A stretch of 64,000 nt of DNA, taken from Flagellimonas sp. HMM57 (GTDB lineage: Bacteria; Bacteroidota; Bacteroidia; Flavobacteriales; Flavobacteriaceae). Below, piece after piece: positions 54,601 to 61,973 of the stretch (position 1 is the stretch's first letter; the number at the start of each line of letters is the position of its first letter). The DNA lies in contig NZ_CP090004.1 of the NCBI RefSeq assembly GCF_021390175.1, positions 3,215,001 through 3,279,000 on the forward strand, written 5' to 3'. The translations under genes were made by a program, and so were the position numbers. The notes beneath the pieces are model-generated. The model was not told where the DNA came from, ran no database searches, and worked only from the letters and a program-made list of their open reading frames with translations.

Positions 54601-54889
54601 GGTTGGATTGCTGAATGGCAACCGCACCTACGGAAGCTGTAACTTCCTTATCAAAAATCGGCTCCCATTTAATGCCTCCAGATGTAGACTTCCATAGCCC
54701 GCCCGAAGCGGTGCCCACATACATAATATCTGGATTGGAATGGACTACATCAATAGAGGTAACCCTACCACTCATCCCTGCGGGACCAATGTTACGGGGT
54801 TTCATATCCTGGACCAAATCCATGGAAAAATCTTGTGCAAATAGGGTAATAGATGCAAGTAGCATCAACAAAGTGTAATGTTGTTTCAT
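51677..54889 (-). CDS. Large exported BNR/sortilin-like repeat protein
   Basis: A 1070-residue exported protein (signal peptide to LFAQ, about 19). Asp-box/BNR repeats (SxDGGKTW type: STSGGIKW, SLDGGKTWKSM, TTDGGKTWDKI, THDGGTTWKKL, SEDGGFKWKKV, NAGEKWQKW) build a VPS10/sortilin-like propeller to about residue 720. The last 330 residues are a charged, helical region with a Lys/Glu-rich patch near 790-820. No catalytic residue can be assigned. Single gene. Confidence 0.9.
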   Translation of the reverse strand: MKQHYTLLMLLASITLFAQDFSMDLVQDMKPRNIGPAGMSGRVTSIDVVHSNPDIMYVGTASGGLWKSTSGGIKWEPIFDKEVTASVGAVAIQQSNPSVIWVGTGEGNPRNSLNGGYGIYKSLDGGKTWKSMGLEKTRHIHRVIIDPTDPNVVYVGAIGSPWGIHPERGVYKTTDGGKTWDKILFINNKTGVADLVMDPTNPNKLIAAMWEHKRDPWFFKSGGEGSGLYMTHDGGTTWKKLTDEDGLPKGDLGRIGIAIAKNKPNVVYALVEAKKNALYKSEDGGFKWKKVNDKNDIGNRPFYYSEIYVDPQNENRVYSIFTFVNVSEDGGKNFEQLMNAYGWDVTNGIHPDHHAFWIHPENGQFLIDGNDGGMNISKDGGKTWRFIGNLPVAQFYHINVDNEYPYNVYGGMQDNGSWRGPAYVWKTQGIRNSYWQEIAFGDGFDVVPDLDDNQFGYAMSQQGYVSRYDWKTGNNYIVRPTPPNAETKLRFNWNAGIGQDPFDNSTVYFGSQFVHKSTDKGLTWEVISPDLTTNDKEKQKQSESGGLTMDATGAENHCTILVIEPSPVEKDMLWAGTDDGRVHFTQNGGSSWTEVTGNIKGLPKGSWIPQIKASKNNKGEALLIANDYRRFNYTPYAYRTKDYGKTWTRIVDGDDVESYTLSIVEDAKNPNLMFLGTDDGLYVSLNAGEKWQKWTEGFPTVSTKDLVIQPRENDLILGTFGRSAWVLDDIRPLRELAKNPSLLQKEIRLFDSPDTYLAAYQQPTGSRFGGDALYNAENRKYGAMITYYLKEGNSSKKEDDKKEEKNDGEKEVENTKQKTKDSVVFKFFDGERLIRTLKFKTPKKAGFHRIYWDLDEKGPDRPSRKINKDKKERGGVEVKPGTYKVKVHYGELMDSTSVSVKSDPRLKVSIAAIDQVYTTGKKLDDFTQKAADAVKQLVESKDLANKFERELKELDKEQYKEQITASKDIVKQIDSITALYLGKEDKRQGITRNPEITVMLRINTARRYVGSRKTGMTKTENNLIQFAEEELNSALEKTNTFFKNDWKAYRESIESLDVSPFKETQSFSLD

Positions 54890-54982
54890 TCTAGGTTAAT
54901 TAGTCTGCTAAAGATAACCAAAAGGGACACGGGATTTCTTAAAGGCTTGTTAACGGATTTAGGGCAATGCATAGATTTTTTG

Positions 54983-55579
54983 TCACTCCTTTTTACCGAA
55001 GATTCCGAAAAGTTCATTCCCTTGTCGAGGAGGAATGGAGTTGTAACATCTTTCAAAGGCAATCATCTTTAAATAGCGCGTCAGGTATTTTAGATAGAGT
55101 TCCTTGTCACCCCCAAAAGGTCTTTTATCCATATCGTCCATTAGTGGGATATCGAACCAAACCCCGACTAATTTGCCATTGGTTTGTAGCAAACATGCCA
55201 TTTGCTCTGCATAAGCAAATCTATTTTTATCGGTTGGAACAAGAGAACAGAAAAAAGTCTGTTCAAAAATGATATCATATTGTCCTTGATGCTCAAAAAA
55301 GTTTTCTTGGAGCAAATGGGTTGTAGGGAATTCAGGGTTTCTTGCTTGAAAAGCGTTCAAAGGGATAGGGGAGATGTCCATGACGTATAGATTATGGAAT
55401 CCTTTTTTCCATAAATACTCAGCTTCATAGGCATTCCCCGCACCGGGAATTAAAATCTTGATATTCTTGTCCGTAAGTTGGTCGATGTAGGTTTTCAATG
55501 GCGTGGAAGGATATCCAATATCCCAACCTGTACGTTCTTGCTTGTAGCGTTGGGTCCAATAGGTTTGCTCATTGTCCAT
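54983..55579 (-). CDS. SAM-dependent methyltransferase, TPMT-like
   Basis: A 198-residue Rossmann-fold methyltransferase. The block WTQRYKQERTGWDIGYPSTPLKTYID at the N-terminus, the SAM motif ILIPGAGNAYEAEYLWKKGF and DIIFEQTFFCSL match the thiopurine S-methyltransferase-like family. The start at MDNEQTYW was chosen because an upstream in-frame ATG adds 28 unrelated residues. The natural substrate is unknown; thiol or halide methylation is possible. Confidence 0.9.
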   Translation of the reverse strand: MDNEQTYWTQRYKQERTGWDIGYPSTPLKTYIDQLTDKNIKILIPGAGNAYEAEYLWKKGFHNLYVMDISPIPLNAFQARNPEFPTTHLLQENFFEHQGQYDIIFEQTFFCSLVPTDKNRFAYAEQMACLLQTNGKLVGVWFDIPLMDDMDKRPFGGDKELYLKYLTRYLKMIAFERCYNSIPPRQGNELFGIFGKKE

Positions 55580-55835
55580 AGTAGGCTCAAAAGTAAAGAT
55601 TGCTACTCTAAAGTTGAGTGAAAGCTTCGAAACATTTGAAATGTTAGGGAATAAAAAGGTCACATGGCAATCATTTGGGCGTATTTTTTATGTATGTTGT
55701 TAGGTATAGCTATTCATTATTTTTTCTCATTTAGATGCCAAATTAAAAGTGTGATGTTCTTTGCAAAGAAGCACAAAACTTTAGATTTAGTACTTGTTAG
55801 CTGTATTTTATACTCCGTGTTATGTGTAGACTTTT

Positions 55836-56660
55836 TCAGTATTCTATTTCAACGTTAATAGAAGCTCCTCCGTTCAGTTTTGACCAATTGCCCAAGCTAT
55901 TTTCTCGGTAATATCCCTTTCCTTTTGTCAATATTCCACCTAAGTCCACTATTGTTGGATTTTCGAAGTTCGGTATAAATTCAATTCCAATGAAGAAGTC
56001 TTGTGAGATATAAATGTCTTTATCATTCAGGTCAATTCGTATCCAATCCGAGTCCTCTTGAGTTGGTAATTCCGCAACAATGTTTTTAAGCACTATTTTA
56101 GTTTGAGGTGCGTTGTCTCTATTTTCATAAAAATTAATTCTAATTTTAACGCCATCTATCTTTGACCATTTTCTTATTGCAAAGTTTACTGCTTTAACTT
56201 TTATTTCTTTGTTCGCAATATTAATTCGCTGTGCAACCTCTACGATATCATTGTCTTTTGATACCACACGCATTGATAAAAATCTGCTATAAGATTTGAC
56301 CCCAATTTTTTTATTTTTTATCTTTTTGTTTGAAACTATAACTTCCGACAATTCATTTGTTTTAGGTTCAAGACGTATCATTTGATTTTTAAAACCCTTG
56401 ATAGGTATTTTTAAGGTATAATAGCTAACGTGACTAATAGTTAGACTATCATTCGAGAACTTTTTCGAAACACTTAGGTCAAATTTCCCTTTTAAATTTG
56501 ATATCGTGCCCATGTTCTTATTTAATATACCAATGTTTACAAACTCAATGGGGTCTTTCGTTTCCGAATCAATTATGGTCCCGTTCATTTCAATCGTTTG
56601 TGAATGAGATTGAAAAGTTAAAAGTTGTAATAAGATAAATGTATAAAAGGAGTTCTTCAT
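55836..56660 (-). CDS. Exported carboxypeptidase-regulatory-like domain protein
   Basis: A 274-residue exported protein (signal peptide to about SHS, 20). Residues 24-110 are a carboxypeptidase-regulatory-like domain (MNGTIIDSETKDPIEFVNIGILNKNMGTISNLKGKFDL). The remainder (about 125-270) is a beta-rich region without recognised family (AVNFAIRKWSKIDGVKIRINFYE). It is more AT-rich than the genes to the left and begins the accessory island. Function unknown. Confidence 0.83.
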   Translation of the reverse strand: MKNSFYTFILLQLLTFQSHSQTIEMNGTIIDSETKDPIEFVNIGILNKNMGTISNLKGKFDLSVSKKFSNDSLTISHVSYYTLKIPIKGFKNQMIRLEPKTNELSEVIVSNKKIKNKKIGVKSYSRFLSMRVVSKDNDIVEVAQRINIANKEIKVKAVNFAIRKWSKIDGVKIRINFYENRDNAPQTKIVLKNIVAELPTQEDSDWIRIDLNDKDIYISQDFFIGIEFIPNFENPTIVDLGGILTKGKGYYRENSLGNWSKLNGGASINVEIEY

Positions 56661-56674
56661 TTTTCAGTTTGCAG

Positions 56675-56867
56675 GTAACGGTTCGGCTAAGCGTAGTGCG
56701 GAGGCAAGGAAACTTTTCGTTTCCGTCTGCGAACGAAGCTAAAGCTTATTGTTTTGCTTTTTCTTTTTTTGTTCCAAAGCTAAATCCATAAGATTTAGCG
56801 ACATTATAAATATACACAGACCTTTCGGTTTTGCTCATAAGTCTGGATTACGTTTAGGCTTTGTTAT
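56675..56867. repeat. Intergenic element A with imperfect terminal inverted repeats
   Basis: The left arm begins GTAACGGTTCGGCTAAGCGT (56675), and the right arm ending TTTAGGCTTTGTTAT (to 56867) pairs with it imperfectly. The arms begin TAAC and end GTTA. The 313-bp gap 56661-56973 holds this element and no gene. The layout resembles cassette-boundary (attC-like) sequences, but the standard integron core site is not matched. Confidence 0.45.
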
Positions 56868-56973
56868 CTTCTGTAGCGACACGTGCGAGTAGGCACGTTC
56901 TCATTTTTATTACACCCGAGTAAAGTCCGTCGCAACAGTTGCGTCCGATTGAATTCCTTTGTCGGCCAATTTT

Positions 56974-57192
56974 TTAGAAGTCGAACAGCTCTTTAAGTTC
57001 AATGTTCAGGGCAGTTGCGATAGTGTAAAGAGTGTAAGTATTGGCAGAGACTTTGTGGTTCTCGATTAGTTCAATATGTTGTTTGTCCCTTTCGCACAAT
57101 CTGGCCAACTCGGCTTGGGAGATATTTCTATCTTTTCTAAGCTGTTTGATTCGGTCCCCAATTTTAATCGATAACTCTTTCTTTGTCAACAT
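56974..57192 (-). CDS. Small XRE-family repressor
   Basis: A 72-residue helix-turn-helix protein (IKQLRKDRNISQAELARLCERDKQHIELIENHKVSANTYTLYTIATALNIELKELF), essentially one Cro/CI-type DNA-binding domain. It is divergent from the small gene at 57298, and two matching palindromes lie between them. Control of both genes by this protein is inferred. Confidence 0.92.
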   Translation of the reverse strand: MLTKKELSIKIGDRIKQLRKDRNISQAELARLCERDKQHIELIENHKVSANTYTLYTIATALNIELKELFDF

Positions 57193-57240
57193 TTCCTTCG
57201 TGGTAACAAAACAAAATTGAAGAGATAAAATGGGAACATA

Positions 57241-57303
57241 GTCATAATAAATTATGACGAGCTAAAATAAAATGATATATTAGCGTCATAATTATCTATG
57301 ACG
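57241..57303. promoter_or_regulatory. Paired palindromic operators of the XRE regulator
   Basis: GTCATAATAAATTATGAC (57241-57258) is a perfect palindrome apart from its two central bases. CGTCATAATTATCTATGACG (57284-57303) shares the outer GTCATA/TATGAC arms. The second covers the start codon of the small gene at 57298. The centres are 44 bp apart, about four helical turns, which fits cooperative repression. Confidence 0.7.
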
Positions 57304-57492
57304 ATGAAAGACAAGTATTTTGCCGAACTGATTAAGGATAGTTATGGCGATCCCGGTGGCTTGGCCAACTTTTTGGATAAGGCCATTGAAATGCTGTTCT
57401 ACATTGAAGACCATACTTTTGATAGGAGAGATGTTCAGTCCGTTGTTTCAGCTTTAAGGACAATTATCAGTATTCTAAGGCGGCAAGAATAA
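57298..57492 (+). CDS. Small hypothetical protein opposite the XRE repressor
   Basis: A 64-residue acidic helical protein (KDKYFAELIKDSYGDPGGLANFLDKAIEMLFYIEDHTFDRRDVQSVVSALRTIISILRRQE). No family was recognised. An operator covers its start, so it is probably repressed by the neighbour. A second ATG at 57304 is possible. The pair could be a regulatory or toxin-antitoxin-like module, but nothing proves this. Confidence 0.65.
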   Translation: MTMKDKYFAELIKDSYGDPGGLANFLDKAIEMLFYIEDHTFDRRDVQSVVSALRTIISILRRQE

Positions 57493-57571
57493 ATTCCCCG
57501 TCTCTGTATAGTCAATCCGTGCAAAGTTGCCGAGGCCGTGGGCAGTATTTCTTGGGTTTGACAGAGTTTGT

Positions 57572-57808
57572 TTATTCAAAACCCACCCATATGGCCAAGA
57601 GTAATATAACTATGAAAATCACAACTATATATTTTGACAGAGGTCCTTTCTCCTTCGAAAAAAACCAAGCAGATTTTTTAGCCAATGGCCTATTAGTTTT
57701 TTCAAGTCTGTTAATAAGACGCTTATCATTTAGTTCTCCCAACTTAAGCCAAATAGGAACTCCTACTATAACAAGGATGGAAACAATTATTTTTGTCTTA
57801 AAGTCCAA
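57572..57808 (-). CDS. Small two-helix membrane protein
   Basis: A 78-residue protein with a hydrophobic segment at about 6-23 and another at about 57-76, separated by a basic loop (LNDKRLINRLEKTNRPLAKKSAWFFSKEKG). No family was recognised. It sits between hairpin elements like a one-gene cassette. A reading frame on the other strand covers the same bases but has no comparable pattern. Confidence 0.5.
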   Translation of the reverse strand: MDFKTKIIVSILVIVGVPIWLKLGELNDKRLINRLEKTNRPLAKKSAWFFSKEKGPLSKYIVVIFIVILLLAIWVGFE

Positions 57809-57834
57809 TTAATTTATTTTTTGAGCTATTGAAG

Positions 57835-57960
57835 ATAACGGTTTGTATATGAAAAGTAGTGGACTTAACGCACTAATTTTTCGGTTTATAACTGACCTTT
57901 ATTTTATAATTTATCTTTTGTTTAAGCACTAAAACCGCTATTTTTTATATACGTTGTTGT
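57835..57960. repeat. Intergenic element B with imperfect terminal inverted repeats
   Basis: The left arm ATAACGGTTTGTATATGAAA (57835 onward) pairs imperfectly with the right arm TTTTTTATATACGTTGTTGT (57941-57960). The ends TAACGG and CGTTGTT recall element A. It lies between the small membrane gene and the restriction-modification cassette, inside a 271-bp gap without a gene. Confidence 0.5.
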
Positions 57961-57990
57961 GTTTTCGTACTTTATTTTCCGTTCTGTTTG

Positions 57991-58079
57991 TAGCGTTGGC
58001 AAAGACATACTCTTTTGCAATTTTCGACTTGTGTGTTGGCTGAAGCGAATTGCAAATGTGTATGGCTTTTAGCGTTGGC
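57991..58079. repeat. Left hairpin of the restriction-modification cassette
   Basis: Direct repeat TAGCGTTGGC at 57991-58000 and 58070-58079. Between them TTTGCAATT (58013-58021) pairs with AATTGCAAA (58048-58056), and CATAC pairs with GTATG further out. The loop contains ACTTGTGTGTTGGC (58027-58040), which is found again in the right hairpin. Confidence 0.65.
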
Positions 58080-58922
58080 TTACACACATAGTTTTATCAA
58101 TTTACAATCCATTAATTTCGCAGGATTATTAGGGTCTTTTATTTGTTTATCTTCAATACTAAATCCATTTTCTTTTATTCCTTCAAGTTTTGTTCTACTA
58201 TCTTTCGGGAAACTACTGTATTTTTCGGTTGGAATTATGCAAACTAATTCAAAATCCTTGTCGGTTGGTTCGTGTAAATAGTTAAATACTTTCCTTGGAT
58301 TTTCGATTTGCCACATTCCTCTAATTCTCAAATTCGTTATTCCTAAAGGGTCAACTTGATTTACTCGACCTAATTCTTTAGTATCCGCAAAAACGACATC
58401 TGGAATTGTTTTAATTCCGCTTGAAATTGTCGTTTTAATTCTTTGGTAGGTTTCGTGTCTGGCTGCATAGGAATTACCATAAACCATCCACAAAGATTTT
58501 AAACTTGTATCAGTTGTATGTCCAACACAATAAATTAAATCTTTAACAGTCCAATTTTCACACTCTTTACATTCTTTCGTAATCATTGGACTTGTGTGTC
58601 TTAAATCCGTTTTTGGATAACTACTATTTAATGCCAAACTTGAATTTGCACTTTGTGTTTTCTTAACTTCAATTGCATCTCCGCCTTTTATCATTATATC
58701 AGGTGGATTGTTTTGTGAGCCTAACCAAGAAAATTTTTGATTATAGGTTTGCATTTTCTGCAATTCGTCAGAAACTCCAAAAGTTCCTGCAAAGGCATCT
58801 TTGATGTAGTTTTCAAGAGCGTCACCCATTCCGTTCGCTCGATTTCTACCTGAATACATTGCACGTATTTCAAAGTTCTTTTGATTTACGATATTGTAAA
58901 TTGCTTCTAAAATATTTGTCAT
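58080..58922 (-). CDS. Type II restriction endonuclease, NgoPII family
   Basis: A 280-residue restriction enzyme. It resembles the NgoPII family ([28 protein letters not shown] start, [24 protein letters not shown]). The PD-(D/E)xK catalytic residues are Asp75, Glu85 and Lys87. The predicted target is GGCC, inferred from the family. Its ATG overlaps the methyltransferase stop (ATGA), so the enzyme is made only after the methylase is translated. It is the last gene of the cassette. Confidence 0.9.
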   Translation of the reverse strand: MTNILEAIYNIVNQKNFEIRAMYSGRNRANGMGDALENYIKDAFAGTFGVSDELQKMQTYNQKFSWLGSQNNPPDIMIKGGDAIEVKKTQSANSSLALNSSYPKTDLRHTSPMITKECKECENWTVKDLIYCVGHTTDTSLKSLWMVYGNSYAARHETYQRIKTTISSGIKTIPDVVFADTKELGRVNQVDPLGITNLRIRGMWQIENPRKVFNYLHEPTDKDFELVCIIPTEKYSSFPKDSRTKLEGIKENGFSIEDKQIKDPNNPAKLMDCKLIKLCV

Positions 58923-59968
58923 ACTGCTAATGCTTCTTTTACTTTTTGAGTCTTTTTGACTGCTTTATTCGTTTTATCGTTAGCTTTAATTTGTTCCATA
59001 ATGCTATTTGCTAAAAACTTTGCTAAATTAACAGGAACAGCATTTCCAATCATTTTGTAACCTGCTGCGACTTTCTTATAATGAAAAATAAAGTCATTTG
59101 GAAAAGTCTGAATTCTTGCACATTCTCTTACACTTAATCTTCTGTACAAATGTTCTTTTCCTAGAACAAAAATTCTCTTATTTTTTTCTATGAATTTCAT
59201 TTTTGGTGCTTGTGGATGAAGTGGTGCGTGTCTTCCTCCAGCTTGAATTGTAAAAGACTGTTCGTCCCAACTTCTTACTCTATTTCTGGACATATAAATA
59301 GTTGAAAAACTACCAATCATATATTCGTGATTTGGTACTACGCAATTATCTCCATTTGTATTGTTGTATTCTAAAGCCGGTAAAACACATTCTTTTAAGT
59401 CAGATATAACGTCTTCAAGAGGTATTTTCGGGAAAGTTTCAGTTGGAAATTGATATTTAAAATTCAAGTCTTTTCTAATTCCAATAAAGAAAACTCTTTT
59501 TCTATCTTGAGGAACATTATAATCAGATGCGTTAAGCATTTGAAAGGAAAGTTCATATCCGATTCCTGCATTTCTGAAAAGTTCTTTAATTCCTTCTAAA
59601 GCTTCTGTGTGTTTAGAAATCAACATTCCACTAACATTTTCTGCTAAAAAGAATTTAGGTTGTTTAGCTTCTAATATTCTTATGAAGTCATAAAATAACT
59701 GACCTCTCTTATCTTTAATTCCTCTTGCAGCTCCAGCTTCACTCCAACTTTGGCAAGGTGGACCTCCAATTATTCCATCACATTCTGGAACTTCATCAGC
59801 TGGTATGTTCATAATACTTCTTTTGTCAAGTATCGTGTTTGGATGATTTTTTTCATAAGTCTCCCAAATTTCTTTGTCATATTCGTTTGCCCATATAACA
59901 TTAAAACCAGCTTGTTGAAAGCCTAAATCAAGTCCGCCAGCTCCTGCGAAGAAAGATACTATTTTCAT
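58919..59968 (-). CDS. DNA (cytosine-5) methyltransferase
   Basis: A 349-residue C5-methyltransferase. It carries motif [13 protein letters not shown], motif [11 protein letters not shown] with catalytic Cys72, motif VI ENV, motif [14 protein letters not shown], a variable target-recognition region (about 190-270), motif [15 protein letters not shown] and motif [10 protein letters not shown]. It overlaps the endonuclease gene by 4 bp and follows the XRE gene by 3 bp. The target is expected to be GGCC, as for NgoPII-type partners. Confidence 0.96.
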   Translation of the reverse strand: MKIVSFFAGAGGLDLGFQQAGFNVIWANEYDKEIWETYEKNHPNTILDKRSIMNIPADEVPECDGIIGGPPCQSWSEAGAARGIKDKRGQLFYDFIRILEAKQPKFFLAENVSGMLISKHTEALEGIKELFRNAGIGYELSFQMLNASDYNVPQDRKRVFFIGIRKDLNFKYQFPTETFPKIPLEDVISDLKECVLPALEYNNTNGDNCVVPNHEYMIGSFSTIYMSRNRVRSWDEQSFTIQAGGRHAPLHPQAPKMKFIEKNKRIFVLGKEHLYRRLSVRECARIQTFPNDFIFHYKKVAAGYKMIGNAVPVNLAKFLANSIMEQIKANDKTNKAVKKTQKVKEALAV

Positions 59969-59971
59969 ATT

Positions 59972-60304
59972 TTATTGTGTTTGAAGTGATTTATTAAGTG
60001 TTCTACGATATTCTGCTTTTTCCTCTGCAACTTGTAAAAGTTGTTTTGTACAATTTGTTTCATAAATATGCTTTCCTATTTGGTCAGTCACATATTCATT
60101 TCGTAATTCCGTAAGATTTAGTTTGAAGATTTTCGCAAGTTTTGGCAGGCGCTTTTCGTCAAAATCTCGTTTTCCATTCTCGATTTTGCTCAAATTTGCA
60201 GAGTCCAAATTCAGTTTGGCCGCAAGTTGAGTTAAAGTCAATTCGTTTTCGTTTCGTAAAAGTCGGATGTATTCTCCAAATGTGGTTTTCATAAGACTTG
60301 TCAT
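59972..60304 (-). CDS. XRE-family controller protein of the R-M operon
   Basis: A 110-residue helix-turn-helix regulator (EYIRLLRNENELTLTQLAAKLNLDSANLSKIENGKRDF) with a C-terminal helical tail. As the first gene of the cassette, it probably controls transcription of the methylase and endonuclease. M5 (start 60292) is a possible start. It is unrelated in sequence to the XRE protein at 56974 beyond the fold. Confidence 0.85.
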   Translation of the reverse strand: MTSLMKTTFGEYIRLLRNENELTLTQLAAKLNLDSANLSKIENGKRDFDEKRLPKLAKIFKLNLTELRNEYVTDQIGKHIYETNCTKQLLQVAEEKAEYRRTLNKSLQTQ

Positions 60305-60357
60305 TTTTTGACAAATTTAAATATTTTAATCGGAATATTCAATTCGTGCGTTGGGAA

Positions 60358-60424
60358 ATTTTAGCTCTTTTGGTTTTTCGAGCGTTGGAACTTGTGTGTT
60401 GGCAAAAACCGAAAGTGCTAAAAT
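60358..60424. repeat. Right hairpin of the restriction-modification cassette
   Basis: A 21-bp arm at 60358-60378 (ATTTTAGCTCTTTTGG...) pairs with 60404-60424 with one mismatch and one G-T pair. The loop holds AGCGTTGG and ACTTGTGTGTTGGC (60390-60403), the same 14 bases as in the left hairpin. It lies beyond the upstream end of the controller gene. Confidence 0.7.
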
Positions 60425-60680
60425 ATGCGGCTGGCAGTATGAAACACAACTAATAGATAAAGAGAATCGTCCCATTATCCATCTTAAACAAGGGTAAAAA
60501 TAATACTTTTCTCATGTTTTTTTTGCTATTTCCATTATCCTTCCAGTTCATGTTTTTGTGCTAATTTATCAGGTTTAAAAGAATTCTATAATGAGTCAAG
60601 ATGGATTTGATATTGCATTTTTTCCAATAAAATCCATTACTTTAAAGCCTAGATTACCAATACCAACAAAAACCACTTAA
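60425..60680. other. Intergenic region before the MFS/beta-mannosidase genes
   Basis: Together with 60305-60424 this is a 376-bp gap. Beyond the hairpin it is AT-rich and has no recognised gene, terminator or consensus promoter. Confidence 0.3.
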
Positions 60681-61928
60681 ATGCAAAAACCGCCTTGGTA
60701 CTATCTTATCCTTTTAATTTTGGCCGGAGAGGCCGTATTTATTCTTCCCTTTGTATTGCCCCGTATTTTTAGACCTACGGTATTGGATGTCTTTCAATTG
60801 GAGAATGTACAGTTGGGACTCTGTTTTTCGGTGTATGGTATTGTCGCCTTGCTATCTTATCTGGTAGGAGGACCATTGGCCGATAAATTTCCACCACGAA
60901 AATTGATTGCTATTGCGCTTTGGATGACAGCACTTGGTGGCATTTTGTTCGCTACATATCCTGGTTATGGAATTTTGCGGGCATTATATGGTTATTGGGG
61001 TTTCACCACCATTTTTCTTTTTTGGGCGCCCATGATAAAGGCAACTAGGGTATGGGGCGGTGACACTTCACAGGGGAAAGCGTTTGGCTTTTTGGATGGG
61101 GGTAGGGGGCTTACCGGAGCTTTGTTTGGGCTATTGGGTGTTTTGGTTTTTTCGCTATTTCTAAAAGAGGATGTAAATACAGCTGATTTATCCGAAAGAA
61201 AAGAAGCGTTTACCTATGTCATCTATATGGCATCGGTCATTATAGGTGTCATCGGTGTTTTGGTTTGGCTGTTTATGAAATCTGGAATGGACGAAAGCAA
61301 TATCCTGATCGAGGAATTATCTTTTACTGATATCAAGAAAGTCTTGAAGCTTCCTTCCGTATGGCTTCTTATGATAATTATTCTTTGCGGTTATGTGGGT
61401 TATAAAATAACGGATGTCATATCCCAATATGCCAATGAAGTAATGCGCTACAATGAGGTGGAATCTGCCAAGGTAGGAACCTTTTTACAGTTTTTAAGAC
61501 CAACAACCGGCATACTGGTAGGTTTGGTGGTCGATAGGTTCAAAATTACATTTTGGCTGTTTTTGAGTTTGTTGCTCTGCGTAATCGGGGGTATATTTTT
61601 TGGTTCTGGTGTGATCGGTCCTTCAACCACCATTTTATTTTTTATGTCGGTAGTTACGATTGCCGTAGGGGTTTATGCCGCACGGGCTTTATACTTTGGT
61701 GTAATGCAGGAAGGTAAAATACCTCTGGTGTTAACGGGTACTGCAGTTGGACTCATCTCTTTGGTCGGCTACACCCCAGATATCTTTGCCGGCCCGGCCT
61801 ATGGTTATTTCTTGGATACATACCCGGGCGAGCAAGGACATCAATACGTGTTTTGGATGCTAACAGGGTTTTCCGGCGTTGGAGCTATCACGGCATTTAT
61901 TTATTACAGGATGTACCGTAACAATTGA
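60681..61928 (+). CDS. MFS transporter beside a beta-mannosidase
   Basis: A 415-residue inner membrane transporter with twelve predicted helices. The MFS signature GGPLADKFPPRKLIAIALWMTALGG is in loop 2-3, with a repeat-like VGLVVDRFKITFWLF in the second half. It lies 45 bp upstream of a GH2 beta-mannosidase on the same strand, so the two are probably co-transcribed and the substrate may be mannose or a manno-oligosaccharide. That link is inference. Confidence 0.9.
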   Translation: MQKPPWYYLILLILAGEAVFILPFVLPRIFRPTVLDVFQLENVQLGLCFSVYGIVALLSYLVGGPLADKFPPRKLIAIALWMTALGGILFATYPGYGILRALYGYWGFTTIFLFWAPMIKATRVWGGDTSQGKAFGFLDGGRGLTGALFGLLGVLVFSLFLKEDVNTADLSERKEAFTYVIYMASVIIGVIGVLVWLFMKSGMDESNILIEELSFTDIKKVLKLPSVWLLMIIILCGYVGYKITDVISQYANEVMRYNEVESAKVGTFLQFLRPTTGILVGLVVDRFKITFWLFLSLLLCVIGGIFFGSGVIGPSTTILFFMSVVTIAVGVYAARALYFGVMQEGKIPLVLTGTAVGLISLVGYTPDIFAGPAYGYFLDTYPGEQGHQYVFWMLTGFSGVGAITAFIYYRMYRNN

Positions 61929-61973
61929 GCAACATCAGTTTTTTTAAGTCGGTTTATGTGTATCTTTCCCCTT

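Noticed and set aside
55664..55858. Open frame of 64 codons on the + strand, hydrophobic
   Set aside because: No family resemblance, cysteine-rich and AT-driven hydrophobicity, and it overlaps the end of the 55836 gene. It looks like noncoding sequence upstream of the methyltransferase.
56661..60430. Classical integron cassette array
   Set aside because: No integrase gene, and the right ends of the elements do not match the GTTRRRY core. Kept only as attC-like observations.
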